In this document: positions 1 to 7,867 of the stretch, in pieces | Layout of the letters: each line of letters opens with the position of its first letter | Numbering within the stretch: position 1 is the stretch's first letter | From: Gymnodinialimonas ulvae | Lineage (GTDB): Bacteria > Pseudomonadota > Alphaproteobacteria > Rhodobacterales > Rhodobacteraceae | Assembly: GCF_037543845.1 (NCBI RefSeq) | Contig: NZ_JBBIFX010000001.1 | Location: 1,426,001-1,490,000 of the forward strand | DNA length: 64,000 nt | Reading direction: 5' to 3' | Made by a program: the position numbers and the translations under genes | Notes under the pieces: generated by a model | Told to the model about the DNA's origin: nothing | Database searches by the model: none | The model's input: the letters and a program-made list of their open reading frames with translations, nothing else

Positions 1-1
1 C

Positions 2-118
2 ACGCCGGATGGGGTCATCGGATCGGGCACGGAAGCCGCGATTGAGGGCTATCAGGCGGCCAACGGATTGCCCGTTACGGGGCAGCCGTCGCTCGAGCTG
101 TTGCGGCGACTGAGGTAG
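2..118 (+). CDS. C-terminal end of a peptidoglycan-binding (lytic murein transglycosylase-like) protein, partial
   Basis: Only the last 38 codons are present; the gene enters from the left edge. The peptide reads as the end of a PG_binding_1 repeat (DGVIGSGTEAAIEGYQ, then GLPVTGQPSLELLRRLR before the stop). That is how MltB-type lytic murein transglycosylases of Rhodobacteraceae usually finish, with the catalytic domain upstream. The enzyme class is an inference because the catalytic part lies outside the window. It converges on the ribonuclease gene. Confidence 0.6.
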   Translation, partial: TPDGVIGSGTEAAIEGYQAANGLPVTGQPSLELLRRLR

Positions 119-139
119 GCATTTTCGGGTGCATTTTTC

Positions 140-161
140 TGTAGTTTTTTTGTAGTTTTTT
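140..161. repeat. Tandem 11-bp repeat in the convergent gap
   Basis: TGTAGTTTTTT occurs twice head to tail in the 110-bp space between two converging genes. The T-runs would suit transcript termination of the plus-strand gene, but no clear GC stem precedes them. The yacG gene that often follows rng in this class is not present in this space. Confidence 0.4.
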
Positions 162-228
162 CGGCGTTACCAATTCGCGCACAGAATATGGTCGTTGAAC
201 GGCTTTCGGTGCGCGAGTTGATGGGTGA

Positions 229-1266
229 CTACGCGTCCGGCCAGACCTGCGACAGGGGCATTCGGTCGCGTTTGCGGGTCAGTTCGAGATGGCCAAGCGG
301 GGTCCAGCCCGCGACGACAATGTCCGAGCCGTCGAGGCGGAAACTTTTCTTCACCGCATCCTCGATCTGCTTGCGGTCGCGTTTGGGCATCGGCGCGAGG
401 TCGAGCACGATCTGCCCGCCCAGACCCTTGATCCGCAGAAGACGCGGAAGGTCGCGGACGAGCGCAAGGTTGGCCTTGAGCCCGGCCGCAAGCGAATGGT
501 CCGCGCCGGTGTTCACGTCAACGGCGATCAGGGCGCGGGTGGCTTCGATGTAGGCGTGGCCGCCGCCGTTCAGCTTTTGATAAGGCCCACGCGCTATATC
601 GATGGCATCGAGAATATCGTGGGTTTCGAAACAACCGTCCTGCGTGACGACTTCGTCGGGATTGTCCCAGTCGCGCCAGGCAAGGCCATGGGCGCTTTCG
701 GCGGCCAGCAACAGCTCAGGGGTGGTGTCCTGGTGGCCAAGGACCTGTTGCGCGAGCAGGGCCATGGTGTCGATATCCTCGGCAATCGCTTGCGCCTCGG
801 CCCCGTCGGCGGCGGAGCGCAGGATGAGACCGTGCTCGCCCGACATCGCGCCATGGGCGATTTCGAGCAGGCGATCGCGTTCATCCTCATCGCGGATCGC
901 GCGGGAGACGTTGATACCGGGTTTGTTCGGAGTGACGATGGCATACCGGGATTTGAAAATCAGATCGGGCGTGACGGGGATCGCCTTACCCGGTTCGACC
1001 ATGCCGGAAACCTGCACGAAAAAGGCGTCGCCGGGTGAGATATCCCTGGCGCGCCGCAGGTAACCGGTCAACCCGTCGCCCAGTTGCAAGGTCAGTCCCC
1101 CCTGCCCTTTCAGCGGACGATCAGCCACGGCGAAGAAGATCGCGCCAACGCCGGGCGGCGCCTCCGCCGGCGGGTCAATCAGCAGATCATGGAGCTTGCC
1201 ATCAACCATGAGCGCGGCGGCCTGCCGCCCCGCTATATGATCCAGAAGGACCGTTTTTCCCTTCAT
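229..1266 (-). CDS. rng: Ribonuclease E/G family protein (RNase G-like)
   Basis: A 345-residue short-form RNase E/G homologue, the usual size in Rhodobacteraceae where it follows maf. The N-terminus (MKGKTVLLDHIAGRQAAAL) begins an S1-like part. The catalytic core follows, with the nuclease segment around IAVDVNTGAD and IVLDLAPMPKRDR near residues 240-300; the Asp residues there match the Mg-binding Asp of DNase I-like RNase E. There is no C-terminal scaffold region. The ATG overlaps the maf stop as ATGA, so the two are probably translationally coupled; a longer frame upstream only runs into maf. Likely role: cytoplasmic processing of rRNA and other RNAs. Confidence 0.9.
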   Translation of the reverse strand: MKGKTVLLDHIAGRQAAALMVDGKLHDLLIDPPAEAPPGVGAIFFAVADRPLKGQGGLTLQLGDGLTGYLRRARDISPGDAFFVQVSGMVEPGKAIPVTPDLIFKSRYAIVTPNKPGINVSRAIRDEDERDRLLEIAHGAMSGEHGLILRSAADGAEAQAIAEDIDTMALLAQQVLGHQDTTPELLLAAESAHGLAWRDWDNPDEVVTQDGCFETHDILDAIDIARGPYQKLNGGGHAYIEATRALIAVDVNTGADHSLAAGLKANLALVRDLPRLLRIKGLGGQIVLDLAPMPKRDRKQIEDAVKKSFRLDGSDIVVAGWTPLGHLELTRKRDRMPLSQVWPDA

Positions 1267-1832
1267 TGCCAGACCTTTACGCCAGCGCTTTGCAGCAGGT
1301 TTGCGGTTTCCACGAGCGGCAGGCCCACGATGGCGGAATGCGAGCCGCTGATCCACGGGATGAAGGCCCCGGCGGGCCCCTGGATGGAATAGCCGCCCGC
1401 CTTGCCCTGCCAATCACCGGTGGCGATGTAGCCTTCGCGTTCCGTTTGGCTGAGCCGCTTCATCTGTACGCGGGATTCGACCACGCGGGTGCGCAGGGCT
1501 TCGGGCGTTTTCACGGCGAGGGCGGTGAACACGCGGTGACGGCGGCCACCGAGCAGATCGAGAAACGTGCGCACCTCGTCGGCATCGGCGGGCTTGCCGA
1601 GAATGCGGCGCCCGACGGCAACGGTGGTGTCGGCGGCAAGAATGACCTCGTCGTCGGCGCAAGGGATCGCTTGCGCCTTTTCGCGGGCCATGCGTTCGAC
1701 ATAGGGGCGCGGCAGTTCGCGGTCGCGCGTGTCTTCATCGATGTCGGGGGGGCGGATATCGGCGGGCACGAGGCCCAAAACAGCCAACAATTCAAGGCGG
1801 CGTGGACTGCCGGAGCCGAGGATGAGCTTCAT
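1263..1832 (-). CDS. maf: Maf-family nucleoside triphosphate pyrophosphatase
   Basis: 189 residues, normal for Maf/YhdE/YceF proteins, which hydrolyse non-canonical or selected NTPs (dTTP/UTP or m7GTP) to the monophosphate. It has the N-terminal signature ILGSGSPRRLELL, the conserved AADTTVAVG with the catalytic Asp, the GKPADADEVRTFL segment, GGRRHRVFTALAV, and the C-terminal GDWQGKAGGYSIQGPAG block. It sits between the conserved unknown and rng in the infA-maf-rng run and shares an ATGA overlap with rng. Substrate specificity cannot be read from the sequence. Confidence 0.93.
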   Translation of the reverse strand: MKLILGSGSPRRLELLAVLGLVPADIRPPDIDEDTRDRELPRPYVERMAREKAQAIPCADDEVILAADTTVAVGRRILGKPADADEVRTFLDLLGGRRHRVFTALAVKTPEALRTRVVESRVQMKRLSQTEREGYIATGDWQGKAGGYSIQGPAGAFIPWISGSHSAIVGLPLVETANLLQSAGVKVWQ

Positions 1833-1844
1833 TTCGCCCCCAAC

Positions 1845-2402
1845 TTACTTGGCCAAGGCCGTTCGGGCGGCGGCGTTGTAATCGCGCTGCAGGCGTTCCA
1901 TCCGGCGGTGATCTTTGCCTTCGGGGATCACGAATTCGGATTTGTCGCCCTTGAAGATCGTGTGGCGGAATTTGAACAGGTCGAATTCATCGGCGAGTTT
2001 GGCCCATTGGCGCACGTCCCGATCCTCGGTCAGCAGATGGCGCGCGGGTTTGCGCAGCGGCTTGGGGTCGAGGTAGTCGAAGGCCCAATCGCTGTCGCGC
2101 ACGAAGAGGATTTGAGTTTCCTCGTCGATAGGCGGCGTGATGTCGACAAGCGCTCCATCGCGATCGAGAACGGCATGGCGTTGCGCCTCGAGCCAGAAAC
2201 CGGTGAGCTCCCAAATCAGCCAACCGAAGACGGGTTTTGCGCCATCGCCAGCGACGATGACATTGTAGAACGGCTGATCTTCGATAGCGTTTTCAAAGGG
2301 TTGGACGGGGACGAATTCCGCCACCCCGTCGCCCAGAGACGCCGCATAGGTCCGCACCCCATCCGAGATTTCGGCGGGGGTGGTGATCGTGCGGTCCGTC
2401 AC
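1845..2402 (-). CDS. Conserved protein of unknown function between infA and maf
   Basis: 185 residues, soluble, with no signal peptide or membrane segment. I do not recognise a characterised family. The centre carries GWLIWELTGFWLEAQRHAV followed by GALVDITPP, a pattern like small proteins sometimes annotated as SEC-C/zinc-chelation-like; that resemblance is weak. The C-terminal third is charged (HRRMERLQRDYNAAAR). The start is GTG, overlapping the infA stop as GTGA, so it is probably co-translated with initiation factor 1. Confidence 0.7.
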   Translation of the reverse strand: MTDRTITTPAEISDGVRTYAASLGDGVAEFVPVQPFENAIEDQPFYNVIVAGDGAKPVFGWLIWELTGFWLEAQRHAVLDRDGALVDITPPIDEETQILFVRDSDWAFDYLDPKPLRKPARHLLTEDRDVRQWAKLADEFDLFKFRHTIFKGDKSEFVIPEGKDHRRMERLQRDYNAAARTALAK

Positions 2403-2617
2403 TTGAAGCGGTAGTTGATACGGCCCTTCGTGAGGTCGTAGGGCGTCATTTCCACCTGGACTTTGTCGCCTGCCAGAACCCGGATGCGGTTTTTACGCAT
2501 CTTGCCTGCCGTATGCGCGATGATCTCATGGCCGTTTTCGAGCTCGACCCGGAATGTCGCGTTTGGCAGGAGTTCCTTCACGACACCAGGAAATTCGAGC
2601 ATCTCTTCCTTGGCCAT
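2399..2617 (-). CDS. infA: Translation initiation factor IF-1
   Basis: A 72-residue S1/OB-fold protein that binds the ribosomal A site during initiation. The sequence MAKEEMLEFPGVVKELLPN, the motif AHTAGKMRKNRIRVLAGD, and the end MTPYDLTKGRINYRFK are textbook IF-1. The ATG was chosen over a GTG two codons upstream because a GGAG ribosome binding site is correctly spaced for it. In many alphaproteobacteria infA follows the low-molecular-weight phosphatase gene; here about 6.5 kb of other genes lie between. Confidence 0.98.
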   Translation of the reverse strand: MAKEEMLEFPGVVKELLPNATFRVELENGHEIIAHTAGKMRKNRIRVLAGDKVQVEMTPYDLTKGRINYRFK

Positions 2618-2687
2618 GGTCACTCCATAAGTTGCGCCCCGAAACTGGGGCTTGATGGGCGGTAAATGCGCCTAAAGGTGCAGGGTT

Positions 2688-3569
2688 TCAAGGGAAATCG
2701 GTTTGTGACGCACGGTCGTGGCTTTCGGGCCAATGGGCGTGGTTGAAGACCTGTCCTTCGGCACGAACGCGGGCAATGGCGGTAAGGTCGATGTCGGCAA
2801 GAACCCATCCGGGCTCGTTGAGCACGCCTTGGGCCAGGATACCGTCGTCGGGAAAGCCATGGTCGGGGGGCGCGTAAATGCCTGCAGCGCCTACGTTTTC
2901 ATCGACTGCGGGAGACCAGCGCGCGTCGCCGACAGTGGGCGATTGAACGGTGATGCACTGCCCTTCGAGGGCGCGGGCCTGAGCGCCGATGCGCACCCGG
3001 TTGTAGCCCTTTTCACTGTCGGTGCAGGAGGGGCAGAGCAGGATTTCGGCACCCTGTTCGACAAGGCGGCGCCCCAGAAGCGGGAATTCGGCGTCGTAGC
3101 AGATCAGCACGCCGATCTTGCCGAGCGGCGTGTCAAAGATTTCGAGCGGCTCGCCGGGGACGACGTTCCAGTGCTCACGCTCAAACCGGGTCATCACCTG
3201 CTTGTCGGTATGGCCAATGAACGGCGCGTCGGCGTCCGGCCCGAGAAGCCAGGCGCGGTTGACGGGGCGGTCTCGGTCTTCGTCGAAGACGGGACCGGAG
3301 GGGCAGAGGATGTGGACGCCGTAGCCTTTGGCGAGATCGGCCATGAGGTGATCGGCCTTCTCGGCGAGATCGGAGGCGGCGTGGAGCGAGGCTTCGAGAT
3401 CGCCGGCGGCGTCTTGCAAGGTGGCGAGTTCGATGCGGCCATATTCGGGAAAGACCAGCAAATCGGCCCCAGCGCCTGAGGCTTCACGGACCCAGTGGAT
3501 CTGCTTGGCGGCGTAGTCTTCCCACTTGTCGAACGGGTCGAGGGGATAGGCGGCGGTGGCTATGCGCAT
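2688..3569 (-). CDS. Carbon-nitrogen hydrolase (nitrilase superfamily)
   Basis: 293 residues. The catalytic triad of the superfamily is visible: Glu in LVFPEYGRIEL, Lys in HTDKQVMTRFE, and Cys in GVLICYDAEFP. Members hydrolyse nitriles, amides or carbamoyl compounds; the substrate cannot be inferred. It overlaps the preceding acetyltransferase gene by 10 nt, the same order as in proteins where a GNAT domain is fused ahead of a nitrilase domain, so the two probably act together. The start MRIATAAYPLD is chosen because the sequence upstream is only the out-of-frame end of the GNAT gene. Confidence 0.9.
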   Translation of the reverse strand: MRIATAAYPLDPFDKWEDYAAKQIHWVREASGAGADLLVFPEYGRIELATLQDAAGDLEASLHAASDLAEKADHLMADLAKGYGVHILCPSGPVFDEDRDRPVNRAWLLGPDADAPFIGHTDKQVMTRFEREHWNVVPGEPLEIFDTPLGKIGVLICYDAEFPLLGRRLVEQGAEILLCPSCTDSEKGYNRVRIGAQARALEGQCITVQSPTVGDARWSPAVDENVGAAGIYAPPDHGFPDDGILAQGVLNEPGWVLADIDLTAIARVRAEGQVFNHAHWPESHDRASQTDFP

Positions 3570-4150
3570 AAGCGTTTTATCCAGAACTGGAGGGGTTTGG
3601 AAGTCTCGCCCGCGTCGCCGATATCGCGCCAGCTGAGGTGGCCGATGGCATCGGGAACGGGGGTGTAGCCGAAGTGTTTCCACACCGGATCGAGCGGGTG
3701 ATGGCCTTCGGGACGGGCGGGATGAGTGTCAGGGCGGATAATTCCGCAAAAGGTGGCATATGTATAACCGATTTCGCGGGCATGAACCTCGCGCCCGGCG
3801 AAGAAGTGACGGTAGAGGCCTTGGCCACGTGCTTTTTTTATCAGGACAGATTCGGCGCAATAGAACAGCGTTTCGGGCGTATACCCGGTTTCGTCAAAGG
3901 CTGTGGATAAGCCGTCGTCATGTTCGATAAAGGGAAGCCCGGTGGAGGCTCCGACCATCGTTTCACCGTCGAATGCAGCCACGACGAGGGCGTTTTCGGT
4001 GGTATAGCTGGCGAGGTAGCGACGCTCGTAGTCGAGATCGCCATCGTAGAGGTAAGGCCAGTCGCGAAAGACCTCAATCCGCAGGCGGGCGAGGTCGTCG
4101 ATCACCTGCGCCACGGCGGGGCCACGAAAGGTTTCGACCCGAAGGTTCAT
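3560..4150 (-). CDS. GNAT family N-acetyltransferase
   Basis: 196 residues with a GNAT fold. An N-terminal strand-helix unit (RIEVFRDWPYLYDGD) is followed by AAFDGETMVGASTGLP and the acetyl-CoA pyrophosphate-binding type segment KKARGQGLYRHFF. The C-terminal part (HPLDPVWKHFGYTPVPD) is typical of the GNAT proteins paired or fused with nitrilases. It is preceded by an NTF2-like gene with an ATGA overlap and followed by the nitrilase with a 10-nt overlap, so all three look translationally coupled. Acceptor substrate unknown. Confidence 0.85.
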   Translation of the reverse strand: MNLRVETFRGPAVAQVIDDLARLRIEVFRDWPYLYDGDLDYERRYLASYTTENALVVAAFDGETMVGASTGLPFIEHDDGLSTAFDETGYTPETLFYCAESVLIKKARGQGLYRHFFAGREVHAREIGYTYATFCGIIRPDTHPARPEGHHPLDPVWKHFGYTPVPDAIGHLSWRDIGDAGETSKPLQFWIKRLCA

Positions 4151-4557
4151 CCGCTTGCGCCGACTTGGGCGGTCCAGTCGGCGAGGTTGTAATAGGTCAC
4201 GACGCGGGTGATCAGGCCGGATTCGACGGAGAAAAACCCGCCGGCGGGGAGGCGATAGGTCTGCCCGCGCGCCTCGGGCAGGCCCGCGTCAGTGGCGAGG
4301 TAGGTGCCGTTGACGGTGAACTCGGCGGCGGCACGGGCGCCGTCTTCGGTGGCCATGACGATGATGTCGGTGAGATGCTCGCGGTAGCAGCGATTCATAT
4401 GGGCGCAGAAGGCGCGGAATTGATCGTGGCCGATGCGGATAGCGCCTTCGTTGACGTGGTGGGCGACGTCGGGGGCGAGACAGGCGATCATCGCCTCCGT
4501 TTCGGCGGCGTTGAAGGCGGCGTAATAGCGGGTGATGAGGGCGATGGCGTCTTGCAT
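4147..4557 (-). CDS. NTF2-like / SnoaL-like domain protein
   Basis: 136 residues forming one cone-shaped NTF2-like domain. It has an N-terminal helix (ITRYYAAFNAAETEAMIACL), then DVAHHVNEGAIRIGHDQFRAF, and C-terminal strands (GLITRVVTYYNLADW). Such proteins act as small enzymes (ketosteroid isomerase, SnoaL cyclase) or ligand binders; nothing here fixes which. It lies 44 nt downstream of znuB and overlaps the GNAT gene by ATGA, which suggests it works with the GNAT/nitrilase pair rather than with zinc uptake. Confidence 0.8.
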   Translation of the reverse strand: MQDAIALITRYYAAFNAAETEAMIACLAPDVAHHVNEGAIRIGHDQFRAFCAHMNRCYREHLTDIIVMATEDGARAAAEFTVNGTYLATDAGLPEARGQTYRLPAGGFFSVESGLITRVVTYYNLADWTAQVGASG

Positions 4558-4601
4558 GGGCGCAGAATAGGGGCGCGGACCGGCGGTGAAAAGGGGCGCG
4601 G

Positions 4602-5447
4602 CTATGCCCTGCCCTGCCCGCGCCAGCCGATCGCGGCGAGCAATGCAAAGAGGATCGCGGCGACGCACACGATGGACGGGCCCGCAGGCGTGTCGAGGAT
4701 GTATGCCCCTTGCAAGCCGCCGACGACGGAAACGGTGCCGATAAGCGCGGCGATGACGGCCATCGCCTCGGGCGTGCGCGCGAGACTGCGCGCGGCGGCG
4801 GCGGGGATGATGAGCATGGCGGCAATCAAAAGCGCGCCGACAACCTTGATCGCGACGGCCACGGTGATGGCAAGCGCAAGGGTTAAGATCAACTGCTCTC
4901 GCCTTGGGTCGATGCCGCTGGCGTAGGCGAGTTCCTCGTTGAGGGTCGCAGTCAGAAGCGAGCGCCAGCGCCAGACCAGAAGGCCCACCACCAGTGCGCC
5001 GCCAGCCCAGATGATGCCGAGGTCGCACCGCGCGAGCGCCCGCCAGCCGAGGGTAGCGAAATCTTCGCCATCACAATGGCTTACGGCCAGAATATCGCCG
5101 AAAAGATAGGCCATGAGATCAATGCGCACACCCGACAGGAAGGACACCGCGACCAGCCCGAAGGCGAGCGCGGAATGGGCCAGAACGCCCAGAAGCGTGT
5201 CCATCGCATAGCCGCGCCGGGTCAGCAGCGTAACGGTTAACGCCATCGCCAGCGCGACGGCGGCGGCGCCTGCGAAAACGGAAATCTCAAGGGCGAGCGC
5301 CAGGGCCACGCCGAGGATCGCGGCATGGGCGGTGGCGTCGCCGAAATAGGCCATGCGTCGCCAGACGACGAAGCACCCGAGGGGGGCGGCGGCCAGGGCC
5401 ACGCCGATGCCCGCGACCGTCGCGCGGGCCATGAAATCGTCGAGCAT
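4602..5447 (-). CDS. znuB: Zinc ABC transporter permease ZnuB
   Basis: 281 residues, a multispanning integral membrane protein of the metal ABC-3 permease family. Recognisable blocks are FGDATAHAAILGVAL near residue 35, RRGYAMDTLLGVLAHSALAFG, RIDLMAYLFGDIL, and KVVGALLIAAMLIIPAAAA. It forms the inner-membrane channel through which ZnuC drives Zn(II) delivered by ZnuA. Its ATG shares one base with the znuC stop, so the two are tightly coupled in the zur-znuC-znuB transcript. Confidence 0.93.
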   Translation of the reverse strand: MLDDFMARATVAGIGVALAAAPLGCFVVWRRMAYFGDATAHAAILGVALALALEISVFAGAAAVALAMALTVTLLTRRGYAMDTLLGVLAHSALAFGLVAVSFLSGVRIDLMAYLFGDILAVSHCDGEDFATLGWRALARCDLGIIWAGGALVVGLLVWRWRSLLTATLNEELAYASGIDPRREQLILTLALAITVAVAIKVVGALLIAAMLIIPAAAARSLARTPEAMAVIAALIGTVSVVGGLQGAYILDTPAGPSIVCVAAILFALLAAIGWRGQGRA

Positions 5448-6190
5448 TATTCGGCGGCCTCATGTGCGTGGTCATGATCGTGATCGTGGTGGTGATCATG
5501 TTCGTGTTGATAGAGCGCGAAAGCGCCTCCGGTGCCGGTGCCGAACAGCGCGCGGTATTCTGGGGCGGAGGCGACCACGGCGGGCGTGCCTTCGCAGCAG
5601 ACATGGCCGTTGAGGCAGATCACGCGGTCGGACGCACTCATGACGACGTGCAATTCGTGGCTGATCATGACGATGGCGCAGCCGGTGTCGCGGCGGACGG
5701 CCTCGATCTGTTGATAGAAGGCGGCGGAGCCGGGTTGGTCGAGACCCTGCGTGGCCTCATCGAGGAGCAAAAGATCGGGCGTGTTCAGAAGTGCGCGGGC
5801 CAGCAGGACGCGTTGGAACTGCCCGCCCGAAAGGCCCGACATCTGCCGGTTGAGCAAGTCCGGCACCCCGGCGCGGTCGAGCGCGCCCTGGCAGGTGGCG
5901 CGGCTGGCGCGGTCAGTCAGGCGCATGAAGCGGTCGACGGTGATCGGCAGGGTCGGGTCGATGTGGAGCTTTTGCGGGACGTAGCCGATCTTGAGGCGCG
6001 GCGCGCGCGTGATGGTGCCCGAGGCCGGGGCAACCGCGCCGATGATGGCGCGCAGGAGGCTGGTCTTGCCGGAGCCGTTGGGGCCCACGATGGTGACGAT
6101 TTCGCCCGGATCGACGTGCATATCGACGTGGCTCAGGACGGTCTTCGCGCCATAGGCGACGGAGAGGCCGCGGATATCGAGAAGGCTCAT
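5447..6190 (-). CDS. znuC: Zinc ABC transporter ATP-binding protein ZnuC with His-rich tail
   Basis: 247 residues. Walker A is GPNGSGKTS, the Q-loop lies in GYVPQKLHID, the signature is LSGGQFQRVLLARAL, Walker B is LLLLDEATQGLD, and the switch His is in ISHELHV. The last 20 residues form an Asp/His tail (HEHDHHHDHDHDHAHEA), a likely cytoplasmic zinc-binding element. The start MSLLDIRG overlaps the zur stop by ATGA. It energises ZnuB and pairs with the divergently encoded ZnuA. Confidence 0.95.
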   Translation of the reverse strand: MSLLDIRGLSVAYGAKTVLSHVDMHVDPGEIVTIVGPNGSGKTSLLRAIIGAVAPASGTITRAPRLKIGYVPQKLHIDPTLPITVDRFMRLTDRASRATCQGALDRAGVPDLLNRQMSGLSGGQFQRVLLARALLNTPDLLLLDEATQGLDQPGSAAFYQQIEAVRRDTGCAIVMISHELHVVMSASDRVICLNGHVCCEGTPAVVASAPEYRALFGTGTGGAFALYQHEHDHHHDHDHDHAHEAAE

Positions 6191-6684
6191 TCCGCCCCCT
6201 TCGACGCGCAATCGGGGCACAGGCCCTCGGCCTCCATCACGGTCTTTTCGATCTGGAACCCGGCGGCTTTGGCAGCGGCCCCGAGCGCGCCCTTGGCGGG
6301 GGTCGATTGCGCCTCGGCGACGGCGTCGCAGGCTCGGCAGATCATGAAGGCAGGCGCATGTGCGGCGTTGGGATGGGCGCAGGCAACGAAGGCGTTGAGG
6401 CGTTCGATCTTGTGCACGAAGCCATGTTCAGCGAGGAAGTCGAGCGCGCGGTAGGCAACGGGCGGTTGCGAACCGAAGCCCGCATCGCGCAACAGGTCGA
6501 GGATCGCGTAAGCCCCCAGCGCGCGATGTTCTTTCAGCAACAATTCCAACACTTTGCGGCGCACAGGCGTCAGGCGCAGACCGGCTTCGGCACAGCGCGC
6601 CTCGGCCGCACCAAGGGCATCGGCGACGCAGGCGCTGTGGTCGTGGCGGGTGAAGCCGATGGACGTTGGGGTGGGGCTTGTCAT
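6187..6684 (-). CDS. zur: Fur-family zinc uptake regulator Zur
   Basis: 165 residues with the Fur-family winged helix (LTPVRRKVLELLLKEHRALGAYAILDLL) and a dimerisation domain. The structural zinc cysteines are two Cys pairs, CRAC and CPDC. First gene of zur-znuC-znuB and divergent from znuA, so local zinc-responsive repression of both transcripts is expected. The assignment to Zur rather than Fur rests on this context and on similarity to alphaproteobacterial Zur. Confidence 0.93.
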   Translation of the reverse strand: MTSPTPTSIGFTRHDHSACVADALGAAEARCAEAGLRLTPVRRKVLELLLKEHRALGAYAILDLLRDAGFGSQPPVAYRALDFLAEHGFVHKIERLNAFVACAHPNAAHAPAFMICRACDAVAEAQSTPAKGALGAAAKAAGFQIEKTVMEAEGLCPDCASKGAE

Positions 6685-6700
6685 GTTATAGTGTATCGTT
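6682..6700. promoter_or_regulatory. Candidate Zur operator between zur and znuA
   Basis: The 56-bp divergent gap holds an imperfect palindrome centred on TTATAGTGTA (ATGTTATAGTGTATCGTT), resembling alphaproteobacterial Zur boxes built on TTATAnnnTATAA-like arms. A second related half-site, GCGTTATACAATCAC, lies closer to znuA. Their position between both starts would let one regulator repress both directions. Inferred from position and partial symmetry only. Confidence 0.45.
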
Positions 6701-6740
6701 TATCCGGGCTGAAGCGTTATACAATCACATGGGGTCTCCA

Positions 6741-7760
6741 ATGTCCAGAATGCGCGTTTCTCTGTCGATCATGGCAAGTTTGATGGGGGGCACCGCGATG
6801 GCGGAGGTGCCGAACGTGGCGGTTGATATTGCGCCGGTGCATTCGCTGGTGACGCGGGTCATGGCGGGCGTCGGAGAGCCGGCGCTGGTGATCCCGGCGG
6901 GGGCCTCGCCGCACGAATACAACCTGCGCCCGTCCGAGGCGGCGGCGTTGCAGGATGCGGATCTGGTGTTCTGGATGGGCGAAGACCTGACGCCGTGGCT
7001 TGAGGATGCGGTCGAGACGCTGGCCGAGGGGGCGGCTGTGACGGAGCTTTTGTCGGTGGACGGGATCCGGCTGCTCGATTTCCGCGAGGGCGCGTTGTTC
7101 GAGGCGCATTCGCATGGGGATCATGGCGATCACGATGATCACGAGGAACATGCGGATCATGACGAGCATGATCACGAGGAGCATGCGGATCATGACGAAC
7201 ATGATCACGACGACCATGGGCATGACGACCACGCGGGCCATGACCATGGCGAACATGATCCGCACGCATGGTTGGCACCGTCCAATGCGACGGTTTGGCT
7301 GAACGTGATCGCGGCGGAATTGTCGGCGGTGGACCCCGAGAATGCGGGCACATATTTCGCCAACGCGGCGGAGGCGATTGCCGAGATGGAGGCGCTCTCG
7401 GCGCAGGTGCGCGAGACGCTCGCCCGCGTACAGGACATGTCGTTCATCGTGTTCCACGACGCCTATCAGTATTTCGAGGCGGATTTCGGGTTGAGCGCGG
7501 CGGGCGCGATTTCGATCGGCGATGCCACGGACCCGAGCCCGGCGCGGATCGCGGAAATCCAGGGCCGGCTCCGCGACGAAGGTGTGGATTGCGTCTTGTC
7601 GGAGCCGCAGTTCAACCCCGGCCTGGTGGAGGCGGCTCTTGACGGGACCGAGGCCGCGACGGCGGTGATCGACCCGCTGGGGGCCGAGCTTGAGCCGGGG
7701 CCGGATCTGTATCCGACGCTGATCCGCAACATGGCGGCGACGCTGGCGAGTTGCGGCTGA
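6741..7760 (+). CDS. znuA: Periplasmic zinc-binding protein ZnuA
   Basis: 339 residues. An N-terminal signal peptide (MSRMRVSLSIMASL..AMA) is followed by the cluster A-I solute-binding fold: VHSLVTRVM, GASPHEYNLRPSEA with the first metal His, and DPHAWLAPSNA and VFHDAYQYFE with further ligands. Between residues about 125 and 175 is a long His/Asp/Glu loop typical of ZnuA, here built from tandem repeats. It captures periplasmic Zn(II) for ZnuBC. The start was chosen for the signal peptide and an upstream GGGGTCTCC region; longer frames read through the regulatory gap. Confidence 0.95.
   Translation: MSRMRVSLSIMASLMGGTAMAEVPNVAVDIAPVHSLVTRVMAGVGEPALVIPAGASPHEYNLRPSEAAALQDADLVFWMGEDLTPWLEDAVETLAEGAAVTELLSVDGIRLLDFREGALFEAHSHGDHGDHDDHEEHADHDEHDHEEHADHDEHDHDDHGHDDHAGHDHGEHDPHAWLAPSNATVWLNVIAAELSAVDPENAGTYFANAAEAIAEMEALSAQVRETLARVQDMSFIVFHDAYQYFEADFGLSAAGAISIGDATDPSPARIAEIQGRLRDEGVDCVLSEPQFNPGLVEAALDGTEAATAVIDPLGAELEPGPDLYPTLIRNMAATLASCG
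7143..7208 (+). repeat. 33-nt tandem repeat coding for the znuA His-rich loop
   Basis: Two consecutive 33-nt units, differing by single bases, encode EEHADHDEHDH twice. Neighbouring DDHGHDDH stretches extend the metal-binding loop. Such repeats usually expand or contract by slippage, so loop length may vary between strains. Confidence 0.8.
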
Positions 7761-7785
7761 CGCGACCGGCGATGGCGGGTCTGCG

Positions 7786-7815
7786 TTGACATGCGGGCCC
7801 GGCCGACCCGATACC
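7786..7815 (+). promoter_or_regulatory. Candidate sigma-70 promoter for the adenylate cyclase gene
   Basis: TTGACA, an 18-bp spacer, then GATACC, ending about 50 bp upstream of the start codon. The -35 is a perfect match and the -10 a weak one. It lies just after the znuA stop, suggesting the cyclase gene has its own promoter. Confidence 0.4.
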
Positions 7816-7867
7816 TGCGCCCGATGTTGAACCCGCCGATCCACCGGCGAAGCGGCATGGGGTGCAG

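Noticed and set aside
2636..2651. GCCCC-GAAACT-GGGGC hairpin between the nitrilase and infA as terminator
   Set aside because: The stem is 5 bp and no T-run follows on the minus strand; too weak to list.
7143..7208. Tandem repeats as a CRISPR-like array
   Set aside because: The units are contiguous without spacers, in frame, and code for the His-rich loop of ZnuA.
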